From NCBI RefSeq assembly GCF_002222055.1, contig NZ_MUGS01000051.1, forward strand, positions 62,001-126,000: a stretch of DNA of 64,000 nt, in the 5' to 3' direction. The position numbers and the translations under genes are program-made. This DNA comes from Flavobacterium araucananum. GTDB lineage: Bacteria; Bacteroidota; Bacteroidia; Flavobacteriales; Flavobacteriaceae. The notes under the pieces are model-generated. The model did no database searches. It was not told the DNA's origin and saw nothing but the letters and a program-made list of their open reading frames with translations. The number at the start of each line of letters is the position of its first letter. Within the stretch, counting starts at the first letter, position 1. Below, in pieces: positions 17,100-25,755 of the stretch.

Positions 17100-17477
17100 A
17101 TGTCTGATTTTTTAAAACAATTCGGAGAAGATCTCAAAAAAAATGTACCTGGTTTTATAGCCGTTTCTGTAGCTGAAATCAAAAGCGGAATGTCATACTA
17201 TTCACATTCTGTTTTGAGCGATTTCGATCCTGAATTGGCTTCTGCATTTAATCTTGAAGTGGTTAAAGCAAAGATGAATGCCATAAAAGCATTAAATTTA
17301 ACTGGTCAGGTCGTTGACAATATCATGATTACGTTAACCTCTCAAATTCATATTATCGATGTTTCTGATAATGGGGAGTACTTTATTTATTTAGCAGTAG
17401 ATTCAACCAAAGCCAATCTGGGAATGACAAAATCGATCCTTAATAAATACAAAAAAGAAATAGCCGAAAAACTGTAA
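17100..17477 (+). CDS. roadblock/LC7-like small protein
   Basis: 125 residues, cytosolic. The order helix, two strands, helix, three strands, helix and motifs such as GFIAVSVAEIKSGMSYYSH and QIHIIDVSDNGEYFIYLAVDSTKANLGMTKSILNKYKKEI fit the roadblock/LC7 fold found with small GTPases and gliding systems. No GTPase gene is adjacent. The family call is based on pattern and is of moderate certainty. A terminator follows. Confidence 0.65.
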   Translation: MSDFLKQFGEDLKKNVPGFIAVSVAEIKSGMSYYSHSVLSDFDPELASAFNLEVVKAKMNAIKALNLTGQVVDNIMITLTSQIHIIDVSDNGEYFIYLAVDSTKANLGMTKSILNKYKKEIAEKL

Positions 17478-17499
17478 TTGTTTTTCTTATAATTGTGAA

Positions 17500-17533
17500 A
17501 AGAGAATATTCGAAAAGGATATTCTTTTTTTTT
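17500..17533 (+). terminator. rho-independent terminator
   Basis: AAGAGAATAT and GATATTCTTT form a stem around a short loop, followed by a run of about nine T. It ends the 17100-17477 gene. Confidence 0.8.
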
Positions 17534-17599
17534 ATTTAATATAATTTTTTGTGCGCGTAGATTAATTTATATTTAATCCCGAAACAAAAGATTTACTGC

Positions 17600-18052
17600 A
17601 TGGAATTACGCGAGTACTTCGAGAAATACCACAATGAAGAAACCTGCATTGAAGAATTAAAAAACAAACGCCTGCAAAATGGTTTAGTCTGTAAGAAATG
17701 CGCACACAATACACATTCGTTTAGAAGAGTTGATTTAAAATTTCAGTGCAAAAAATGTGGAACCAGAATGGGGCTTCGATCCGGAACTGTGATGGAAAAT
17801 TCTAATTTGCCTATTAGATACTGGATGATTTGTATCGAATTAATGACACTCTCCAAAAGAAAATTCTCTATACTCCAACTTCAATATCTTTTAGGGCACA
17901 AGCGCTATGAACCCATCTGGCTAATGGTGCAAAAAATTCGCCTGGTCATGCACAAAAGAGATGAAAAATATTGGCTAAGGGCCTACTCTGAATTTGATCC
18001 TGAGTTTCTTAATGAAATTGATAAATTAGCCCATTTAAAAAATAAAAAATAA
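17600..18052 (+). CDS. orphan IS1595-type zinc-ribbon protein, no DDE domain
   Basis: 150 residues. The N-terminal part has two CxxC pairs, CKKCAHN and CKKCGTR, with GLRSGTVMENSNLPIRYWMICIELM, the zinc-ribbon and helical region that starts IS1595 (ISXO2-like) transposases. The catalytic DDE domain that should follow is absent: the protein ends about 30 residues after the KYWL segment, and no remnant is seen in the 225 bp after the stop. No terminal inverted repeats were found. It may be a domesticated DNA-binding protein or a deletion remnant. Confidence 0.7.
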   Translation: MELREYFEKYHNEETCIEELKNKRLQNGLVCKKCAHNTHSFRRVDLKFQCKKCGTRMGLRSGTVMENSNLPIRYWMICIELMTLSKRKFSILQLQYLLGHKRYEPIWLMVQKIRLVMHKRDEKYWLRAYSEFDPEFLNEIDKLAHLKNKK

Positions 18053-18457
18053 GATATTGTCGAAAATTGATCTTTTAAAAACAGTTTAAGAAAGAATATT
18101 AAGATAATTAAAAATCGATTTTGTAATGAAATAGATTTTTTTAGAATTTAAAGTACTCCCCTTTTTCTCTTATAGGACTCTTATCTTTTATTAGACTACT
18201 TCAAGATTCTAAGCGACTTAACAAAGATCAAAAAAGAAAAGCAGTCAAAATAATTTAAGTAATATTATTCTCTCATCTTGTATTGTTCGATTATAAGTAA
18301 TACATTCGTACCATACACTCCACAATATACTGACATCCAGCAACTAAACCCGGAAAATCATCAGTATTTTATTTTCTACAGACCATCAAAGTTTATCATT
18401 AGCAGTATTACCTATCGCTTTCTTTACAATTATTTATCACTTAAATTAATTAATTTT

Positions 18458-21400
18458 ATGAAAGAATCTACATCAATACCTATGCTTACAGATGAAGAGT
18501 TGCTTACAAAAACGCAACAATACACCTTTAAATACTTTTGGGATTATGCATCAAGTTCGGGAATGGTATATGAGCGTCTTCCTGTTTCAGGAACAGCCGG
18601 AAACAGAGTTACATCTGGTGGCTCCGGGTTTGGAGTGATGGCTATTTTAGTAGGCATTGAGAGAGGGTTTATTACCCGAGAGCAAGGTCGTCAGCGTATT
18701 GAGGGAATTGTCGATTTTTTGACCAACTCTGCGACTAATTACAAAGGAGCTTTTGCGCATTGGATCAATGCAACTACCGGTGAAACTATCCCGTTTAGTA
18801 CAGATGACAATGGGGGCGATCTGGTCGAAACATCTTATATGATGCAGGGCTTGATTACGGCGCGTCAATATTTTAATCAGCCAACATTACCAGAGCAGGA
18901 TTTGGTTGTTAAGATCAATATACTTTGGAACAATGTCGACTGGGATTATTTTACGTTTGGGTCAGATAAATTGTATTGGCATTGCAACAATGCGTTGCAA
19001 AATGTGATTCAATTGCAAATTGTTGGCTGGAACGAGTGTATGATTACGTATTTGCTGGCTATTGCTTCGCCAACTCATGCCATTAATCCTGGTTTATGGC
19101 AAAGCGGCTGGTCTTCTGGAAGTTCCTATAAAACTAAAAATCAAAAGTTTTATGATATTACTCTTCCTATTGGCAAAGGAAGCGCAAAGGGTGGACCTCT
19201 ATTTTTCTCTCATTATTCATTCTTGGGATTTAACCCAAAAAATTTAAGAGATAGCTATAATGATGTCAATTATTTCCAGCAAAACCAGGCTCATACCTTG
19301 ATAAACAGAGCTTACTGCGAAGAAAACCCCCTGGAATATACCGGATATGGCGCAAAAAAAGCCTGGGGATTGACTTCTTCTGATGGAGATACAGGTTACA
19401 GCTCCCACTCACCCGGAAATGACACAGGTGTTATTGCCCCAACAGCAGCAATCTCCTCTATGCCCTATACACCCAAAGAGTCGTTAGCTGCTCTGAGATA
19501 TTTTCATGAACAGTTGGGTACTAAAATATGGAACGAAAAAGCAGGATTTATAGACTCTTTTAATGAAACTGCCAATTGGCTCGATGGCAGTTATCTGGCT
19601 ATTGATCAGGGCCCGATTATTTGTATGATCGAAAATTATCGTTCGGGTTTGCTTTGGGATTATTTTATGTCGGCTCCAGAAATTCAGTCAACATTAGGCA
19701 AACTGCAGTTTACTCCGGATTATTATCCGCGTCCAATAATTAGAGAACCTCTTTTATTTGATAATTTTGAAAACGGACAGATCAACTTTACTGCTAAGAT
19801 TAATATAAACCCTGTAGGCTCTATGCAAATTACGGTAGTAGATAATCCGGACAAAACAGGATCAAACCAAAGTAATAAAGTATTGCAGTTTACACGTCTT
19901 GACAACACCATTAAGTGGGCAGGTTTTTTTTGTACACCAAATGAGCCTCTTTCTGAATATAAATATTTGTACCTGAAGTATTATCGCAACAATCCTAACT
20001 CTCAGATAAGACTTAGTGTTACAAATGAATTCTTATCTCAAAGCCCCTTAGACAAACAAAACGAATGGGGAGTAGCGGTATTTGATTTATTGTCGAACAA
20101 AGTAAAAGATATCACTGTGTTTGGTATTCAGCCTGATTTTACCGACAGTCGTGCCATTGGAGATATTATTTATATCGATGAGCTGACTTTTAGCGATACC
20201 GAAATTGATATTAATCCTTTCTACAACAACAATCCTCAAGAACTCAAAGCAACCAATGTACAGACCAATACGATTAGTTTATCCTGGAATCTACTTCCCG
20301 GAATAACGTCATACGATGTATTTAAAGAGGGCGTTTTTTATCAAAATGTTACCCTAAATTCGATAACTATAAACGACCTGAATTCATTTGATATTTACTA
20401 CTTCACAGTAAGAGGTCGTGATGACAACCAGAATCTTTTTACTAAAATGAGTACCAGTCTTTATGTCGCAACACAAGAGACAAAAGCACACAAAGATGAG
20501 CGTATGGCCTGGTGGCGTGAAGCGTGTTTTGGGCTGTTTTTGCATTGGGGTACCTACGCCGGACTGGCGGGACATTATACAGGGCCTACTTTAATGAAAT
20601 CAGGTACAGGTATTGGCCCTGATTACTGGATGCAGGATTATTATTCCTGTTATCGTCCTGAATGGGTTAATCCGGACGGAACTATTAAAATTGATCCTGC
20701 TACAGGACAGCCTTACGAACGTGGTCAATATGCGGAGTGGATTATGTTTGCAGCTCAAATTCCAAGAACTGAATACGAAACCCGCTGGCAACAAAATTTT
20801 ACAGCACAAAATTTCAATGCTTCTCAATGGGTAAGAATGGCAAAAGATGCCGGCATGAAATATATTGTCATTACTGCCAAACATCACGAAGGTTTTACAT
20901 TGATGCACACCCATCATGTAGGATATAATATTGAAGATCATACCAATATTTCAGCCGATATATTGAAAGACCTTGTAACCGAAGCTCATGCAGCAGGGTT
21001 AAAAATTGGATTTTATTATTCGCAATGTCTGGATTGGATGAACCCGGGAGGTATGGGATGGATTCCTCAGAATACTACACCCAGTCATGAGGCTTCCTAC
21101 GAGGATAGTTCACAATATACGGATAACATTGTAGTGCCTCATATTCAAACCATGATTAATGATTATGGTATTGACCTGATATGGTGGGATATGGGAGGTA
21201 GCAACACACCTGAATTCCGTTACCGAATGATGAAGGCTATTAAAAATATCCCCGGATCAGACCGTTTGATATTCAATAATCGTATGGAAGATGGTTTGAC
21301 CGCAGACTTTAGAACTCCTGAACAAAATATCCCTAATATGCCTCCAAACGGAGATGGAACAGATTGGGAAACCTGTATGACGATGAATGACAATTGGGGG

Positions 21401-22723
21401 TATGATGCTTATGATACACGTTGGAAAACCGAAACAGATCTCATTCAAAAGCTGATTGATATTGTTAGTAAAGGAGGTAATTTCCTTCTTAATGTTGGTC
21501 CGGAAGCAGATGGAACATTCCCTCCTGAAGCTATAAACAGACTGGATGGGTTTGCTGCCTGGATGGTTATCAATAAAATGGGAATAGAAAAGGCCCAATC
21601 CAGCCCCTATACCAAACAATTATCGTGGGGACGAGCGACCCGCAAAATTATCGACGCAACGCAATACTTATACCTGCATGTATTTGCCGATAATTGGCCT
21701 GAGGATGGGAATTTGGCTGTTCCCGATCTCCTTGACGGAAGTATTGTCAAAGCTTATTTTCTTGCCGATACAACCAAAACAGCATTGAATATAGCCCCGA
21801 ACGACAATGCTTCAGGGTATATTATTCCGGTACCTGAAAATCCTTTGGACAGCATTAGCACTACCATTGTTCTGGAAATGTCAGGAGTTGTAGATCTTCT
21901 GATCTCTTTTGTTAAACAATCTAAAAATGGTACACTTAATCTAAACGCAGTCGATGCAACTGCAACCGGGCTAAGTATAGAAAATGGACCGCTTTATAAT
22001 CTTGGATCATGGACAAATGATGCGAGTTATGCTACCTGGCATGTAGAAGTTATCCAAGCCGGCAACTTTGTTTTGGATGCAGTGGTAGCTGGGTACTCCG
22101 GACAGTTCGTATTAAAAATAAACGGAATAGATCAAGTACCTTATCCATTCACAATTACAACCAGCGGTTTAAGCAACTATCAGAGCTTATCTTTAGGAAC
22201 CGTTAATTTGCCAGCGGGTGTTTATGACATCGAACTGCATCGTATTGCAAATGGAGGATGGGATCCTGTTAATGTACGTCAAATTTCGATTCATCTTCCA
22301 GTTGATACAACTCCTATTGTAACTCAAAACACAGATAAAACTCTTGTTCTTCCTGCTCAAAGTGCCGTACTGCACGGAAGTGGTATTAAGATAGAAAATG
22401 CTCCAAACTATAATATTGGTGCTTGGACAGATGCAGCCGCTTATGTAGCCTGGAGAGTAAAAGTAAATGAAGCAGGTATTTACCACTGGAAAAGTGAGCT
22501 GGCGGGTATTTCCGGCAAATTTCAATTGATGATAAAAGATAATTTAAGTATTACTTATTCGTTTACAACAATTAACAATAGTTTTACGAACTATCAAATC
22601 AAAGAATTGGGTGATATTTATCTCGAAGAAGGAATTTATTACATCGAATTGCACCGTATTTCCAACGGAGGTTGGGATCCTGTCAATGTACGCAATATAA
22701 CTTTCTATCAGGAGCTGTTGTGA
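18458..22723 (+). CDS. GH144-like / GH29 two-enzyme glycosidase
   Basis: 1421 residues from ATG at 18458; the frame opens at TTG 18278, but those 60 residues look non-coding. Domains: about 15-425 Glycoamylase/GH144-like (GYGAKKAWGLTSSDG, YLAIDQGPIICMIENYRSGLLW); about 430-590 jelly-roll-like; about 590-670 Fn3; about 680-1150 GH29 alpha-L-fucosidase type (GLFLHWGTYAG, KHHEGF, nucleophile Asp about 911 in LIWWDMGG); then two tandem beta domains (about 1157-1280 and 1290-1414), each ending IELHRI-NGGWDPVNVR. GH144 members cut beta-1,2-glucan; GH29 removes fucose. No signal peptide is visible from either start, which is odd for such an enzyme. A bidirectional terminator follows. Confidence 0.88.
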   Translation: MKESTSIPMLTDEELLTKTQQYTFKYFWDYASSSGMVYERLPVSGTAGNRVTSGGSGFGVMAILVGIERGFITREQGRQRIEGIVDFLTNSATNYKGAFAHWINATTGETIPFSTDDNGGDLVETSYMMQGLITARQYFNQPTLPEQDLVVKINILWNNVDWDYFTFGSDKLYWHCNNALQNVIQLQIVGWNECMITYLLAIASPTHAINPGLWQSGWSSGSSYKTKNQKFYDITLPIGKGSAKGGPLFFSHYSFLGFNPKNLRDSYNDVNYFQQNQAHTLINRAYCEENPLEYTGYGAKKAWGLTSSDGDTGYSSHSPGNDTGVIAPTAAISSMPYTPKESLAALRYFHEQLGTKIWNEKAGFIDSFNETANWLDGSYLAIDQGPIICMIENYRSGLLWDYFMSAPEIQSTLGKLQFTPDYYPRPIIREPLLFDNFENGQINFTAKININPVGSMQITVVDNPDKTGSNQSNKVLQFTRLDNTIKWAGFFCTPNEPLSEYKYLYLKYYRNNPNSQIRLSVTNEFLSQSPLDKQNEWGVAVFDLLSNKVKDITVFGIQPDFTDSRAIGDIIYIDELTFSDTEIDINPFYNNNPQELKATNVQTNTISLSWNLLPGITSYDVFKEGVFYQNVTLNSITINDLNSFDIYYFTVRGRDDNQNLFTKMSTSLYVATQETKAHKDERMAWWREACFGLFLHWGTYAGLAGHYTGPTLMKSGTGIGPDYWMQDYYSCYRPEWVNPDGTIKIDPATGQPYERGQYAEWIMFAAQIPRTEYETRWQQNFTAQNFNASQWVRMAKDAGMKYIVITAKHHEGFTLMHTHHVGYNIEDHTNISADILKDLVTEAHAAGLKIGFYYSQCLDWMNPGGMGWIPQNTTPSHEASYEDSSQYTDNIVVPHIQTMINDYGIDLIWWDMGGSNTPEFRYRMMKAIKNIPGSDRLIFNNRMEDGLTADFRTPEQNIPNMPPNGDGTDWETCMTMNDNWGYDAYDTRWKTETDLIQKLIDIVSKGGNFLLNVGPEADGTFPPEAINRLDGFAAWMVINKMGIEKAQSSPYTKQLSWGRATRKIIDATQYLYLHVFADNWPEDGNLAVPDLLDGSIVKAYFLADTTKTALNIAPNDNASGYIIPVPENPLDSISTTIVLEMSGVVDLLISFVKQSKNGTLNLNAVDATATGLSIENGPLYNLGSWTNDASYATWHVEVIQAGNFVLDAVVAGYSGQFVLKINGIDQVPYPFTITTSGLSNYQSLSLGTVNLPAGVYDIELHRIANGGWDPVNVRQISIHLPVDTTPIVTQNTDKTLVLPAQSAVLHGSGIKIENAPNYNIGAWTDAAAYVAWRVKVNEAGIYHWKSELAGISGKFQLMIKDNLSITYSFTTINNSFTNYQIKELGDIYLEEGIYYIELHRISNGGWDPVNVRNITFYQELL

Positions 22724-22801
22724 GTACCAAAAATAATAAAGAACAGTTCGAATAAAGACAAGGAATTGCTTTTATAAAAACAAATAGAATTAACAGCACT
22801 A

Positions 22802-22838
22802 AAAAAAGCCTGTAAAATAATATTTACAGGCTTTTTTG
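22802..22838. terminator. bidirectional terminator
   Basis: AGCCTGTAAA (22807-22816) pairs with TTTACAGGCT (22823-22832), flanked by A and T runs. It serves the glycosidase gene on the plus strand and the tRNA on the minus strand. Confidence 0.9.
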
Positions 22839-22841
22839 TTG

Positions 22842-22915
22842 TGACCACGGAGGGGTTCGAACCCCCAACCCTCAGAGCCGAAATCTGATATTCTATCCAG
22901 TTGAACTACGTGGTC
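22842..22915 (-). tRNA. tRNA-Arg (anticodon TCG)
   Basis: On the minus strand a full cloverleaf can be drawn: acceptor GACCACG/CGTGGTC, D arm with GTTCAACTGGATAGAAT, anticodon stem TCAGA/TCTGA with loop TTTCGGC (anticodon TCG), T arm GGGGGTTCGAACCCC and discriminator A. CCA is not encoded. Confidence 0.95.
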
Positions 22916-22934
22916 TTTTTGATTGCAGATTGTT

Positions 22935-22979
22935 GAGTTTAGATTTTAGATTGTCGAATGAAATCTAAAATCTGAACTC
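22935..22979. repeat. 45-bp imperfect inverted repeat
   Basis: An 18-base arm at 22935-22952 pairs with 22962-22979 with one mismatch, around a 9-base loop. The arms are built from the word AGATTTTAGATT. It lies between the yqeY stop and the tRNA and may act as a 3-prime hairpin. Confidence 0.6.
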
Positions 22980-22992
22980 TAAAATCTAATTT

Positions 22993-23442
22993 TTATACTA
23001 GTAATTTCTTAACGATTGTCGAAATTGTTTTTCCTTCAGCAGTTCCGCCCAATTGTGCAGAAGCTAATCCCATAACTTTACCCATAGATGCAATTCCTGA
23101 AGCACCTGTTTCTGCAATGATTTTTGCAATTACAGCTTCTACTTCTTCTTCGCTTAATTGTGCAGGCAAGAATTTCTCGATTACAGCAATTTGTGCTAAT
23201 TCAGGTTCAGCCAAATCAGGACGATTTTGTTCTGTAAAAATACGAGCACTTTCTTTACGTGTTTTCACTAATCTTTGAAGTAACTTAACTTCATCATCTT
23301 CTGACAATTCTTCTTTAGAACCTGATGCAGTCGACGCTAGTAACATTTCAGATTTAATTGCTCTTAATGCTTCTAGTGCTACTGTATCTTTTGCTCTCAT
23401 GGCGGTTTTAATCTCGTCCATGATTAATGTTTGTAAACTCAT
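22993..23442 (-). CDS. GatB/YqeY domain protein
   Basis: 149 residues. Family start MSLQTLIMDEIKTAMRAKDTVALEALRAIKSEML and the C-terminal YqeY pattern LPAQLSEEEVEAVIAKIIAETGASGIASMGKVMG. YqeY resembles the tail domain of the amidotransferase subunit GatB, which binds tRNA; the role of the free-standing protein is unclear. It follows ftsZ on the same strand after a terminator and a 205-bp gap, so it is probably a separate unit. Confidence 0.9.
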   Translation of the reverse strand: MSLQTLIMDEIKTAMRAKDTVALEALRAIKSEMLLASTASGSKEELSEDDEVKLLQRLVKTRKESARIFTEQNRPDLAEPELAQIAVIEKFLPAQLSEEEVEAVIAKIIAETGASGIASMGKVMGLASAQLGGTAEGKTISTIVKKLLV

Positions 23443-23583
23443 CTTATTTTTTTATTTAAATAGGTAAAACCTATAATTGATATCAATATTTTGAATGTTT
23501 ATTCTCGACTTGTCTCGAACTGATAACAATATTAACTTTAAAAGTCAAATATCGAAGTCAAATTTTAAATTCTGTGCGAAGAT

Positions 23584-23620
23584 AAAAAAAATAACCCGAA
23601 AATTAAATCCAATTTTCGGG
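23584..23620 (-). terminator. terminator after ftsZ
   Basis: On the minus strand CCCGAAAATT pairs with AATTTTCGGG (23595-23604 and 23611-23620) around 6 bases, followed by a T-rich run. It closes the dcw cluster. Confidence 0.85.
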
Positions 23621-23647
23621 CTATCTCTATAATTCGGATTTGTATTC

Positions 23648-25672
23648 TTAATCTACGTTGTCGTGCAAAAATGAATTATTGGAACGCAACTGCAAATCGT
23701 TGTTACTATCTGTTCCAACTGAGATTCTTGAATTAGTCGTATTAGACTGATTGTTTGACAAATCGATTCCTAATCTTTTGTAAGCAGGCTCTTTTTCAAG
23801 TTCGTCAATTCTGGAAACATTATTATGAAATTTATAATTAAATTCTTTTAGTTTCTTTCTTCTCTCTTCTGCTCTTAAACGTAAAGTTTCTTCGATTGTC
23901 AATTCAAGAGGAGAAACTTCTGAAGTGGTTGTAAAGGCAGCTTCACTTGCAAAATCAACTTTTGGTTTCATGGTAATATTTAATTCCGCCGGAATCACTT
24001 CTTCTACCACTTTATCCACAGGTTTTGATGCTACCAGATCATTCTCAACTTCCATATATTCTTCTAGCGAATATTTGATGATTCCTTTATCCGAAACTTC
24101 TGTTACCGGTACAAATTGTACAGGATCATTTACTTTAATATTACGGGTATCATTCGTTAATTCGAATAAAATTTTATTTTCCTGTTGTGCAACCGGTTCT
24201 TTTTTTACTTCCGGCTCTGATCTGAAAAGAGGCAAATCAAAAGAAAAAGTGGTTTGCTCTTCTCTTTCAAAAATTCTTTGCTGAACTGGTTTTGTTTCCT
24301 GAAAATTATGTACTTCAGGAGTCGAAATCGTAAAATCGATATCGGTAATAGGCGAAACAATTTCGAACGTTACATCAAGGTTTTTAATAAACTCTGACAT
24401 TACTACTAATTCTTCCTTATTCATTGATGGAGCGACTGCAACGGGTGCAACTTCAATTGGAGCAACTTCAACTGGAGTAACTTGTTGTGTAGGCGCAAAT
24501 GGGGTTACCACATCTTCGTCTTCGATTAATTCAAAAACAATTTTCTCTTCTGATTTCGCAGTAGGTGTTTCAGCATTTAAATCAAAAGACGTAACCGATT
24601 TATTCGTTAGATTATGAACACTTCTTTGCTCATCTTCCAGCGTATGAATGATTTTTTTAGGCTCGGTATTTACAATTTCGTTTTGTTGTTCAACATCAAA
24701 ACCCGTTGCAATAATGGTCACGGCAATAGCATCACCAAGAGTTTCGTCTTCACCAACTCCCATGATAATATTAGCATTATGACCTGCTTCTACCTGAATG
24801 TGATCGTTGATTTCTCCAATCTCATCCAATGTAATTTCGTTTGATCCAGAAACGATAAGCAACAATACGTTTTTGGCTCCTGTAATCTTGTTGTCATTTA
24901 ATAACGGAGAATCCAATGCCGAAACGATAGCATCTTTTGCTCTGTTCTCACCCGCAGCAACAGAAGATCCCATGATGGCTGTACCACTATTTGATAAAAC
25001 AGTTTTAGCATCACGTAAATCGATATTTTGAGTATAGTGGTGCGTAATAACTTCAGCAATACCTCTGGAGGCGGTTGCCAAAACTTCATCTGCTTTAGAG
25101 AATCCTGCTTTAAAACCAAGATTTCCGTATACTTCTCTTAATTTATTATTATTAATTACAATTAACGAATCGACTTGCTTACGCAATTTTTCGATTCCTA
25201 AAAGTGCTTGCTCCTGACGCACTTTTCCTTCAAACTGAAAAGGAATAGTAACGATACCAACCGTCAGGATTTCTCTTTCTTTGGCTAGTTGTGCAATTAC
25301 CGGAGCTGCACCTGTACCCGTACCACCACCCATACCAGCGGTAATAAATACCATCTTAGTACCACGGTCTAACATTTTTTCGATATCTGCGATACTCTCA
25401 ATAGCAGATTGTTGTCCTACATCAGGATTTGCTCCTGCTCCCAGACCTTCTGTCAGGTTCATACCTAACTGAATTTTGTTGGGTACTGAACTGTTCTGTA
25501 GTGCTTGTGAATCTGTATTACAAACGATGAAATCAACGCCCTTAATACCTTGTTTAAACATATGGTTGATAGCATTACTACCACCTCCACCTACACCTAT
25601 TACTTTGATAACATTTGATTGGTTTTTTGGTAAATCAAATGAAATACTTCCAAATTCTGAGTTGCTCATCAT
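23648..25672 (-). CDS. ftsZ: cell division GTPase FtsZ with long C-terminal tail
   Basis: 674 residues; start MM, the second Met is equally possible. Residues 1-325 are the tubulin-like GTPase: GVGGGGSNAINHM, NTDSQALQ, GMGGGTGTGAAP (G box) and the T7 loop variant NIDLRD that keeps the catalytic Asp. FtsZ polymerises at midcell and organises the septum. The C-terminal about 345 residues are a long acidic linker, against about 60 residues in E. coli, with a VAP-rich repeat (PIEVAPVAVAP) and a basic segment near the end (RAEERRKKLKEFNYKF) that may anchor to FtsA. It is the last gene of the dcw operon, 83 bp after ftsA. Confidence 0.97.
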   Translation of the reverse strand: MMSNSEFGSISFDLPKNQSNVIKVIGVGGGGSNAINHMFKQGIKGVDFIVCNTDSQALQNSSVPNKIQLGMNLTEGLGAGANPDVGQQSAIESIADIEKMLDRGTKMVFITAGMGGGTGTGAAPVIAQLAKEREILTVGIVTIPFQFEGKVRQEQALLGIEKLRKQVDSLIVINNNKLREVYGNLGFKAGFSKADEVLATASRGIAEVITHHYTQNIDLRDAKTVLSNSGTAIMGSSVAAGENRAKDAIVSALDSPLLNDNKITGAKNVLLLIVSGSNEITLDEIGEINDHIQVEAGHNANIIMGVGEDETLGDAIAVTIIATGFDVEQQNEIVNTEPKKIIHTLEDEQRSVHNLTNKSVTSFDLNAETPTAKSEEKIVFELIEDEDVVTPFAPTQQVTPVEVAPIEVAPVAVAPSMNKEELVVMSEFIKNLDVTFEIVSPITDIDFTISTPEVHNFQETKPVQQRIFEREEQTTFSFDLPLFRSEPEVKKEPVAQQENKILFELTNDTRNIKVNDPVQFVPVTEVSDKGIIKYSLEEYMEVENDLVASKPVDKVVEEVIPAELNITMKPKVDFASEAAFTTTSEVSPLELTIEETLRLRAEERRKKLKEFNYKFHNNVSRIDELEKEPAYKRLGIDLSNNQSNTTNSRISVGTDSNNDLQLRSNNSFLHDNVD

Positions 25673-25755
25673 CTTTTTGGTTTTTGAAATTCTTATTTAA
25701 TACATTTTTTACTTCTTGACTTGGGGCAAAAAGTAATTCCTTTTCTCTTTTTATT

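Noticed and set aside
18278..18457. N-terminal extension of the glycosidase from a TTG codon
   Set aside because: The 60 residues have no signal peptide and poor coding character; ATG at 18458 is a better start.
20600..20941. Antisense open frame inside the glycosidase gene
   Set aside because: It is the reverse of a well-supported GH29 domain and has no recognisable features.
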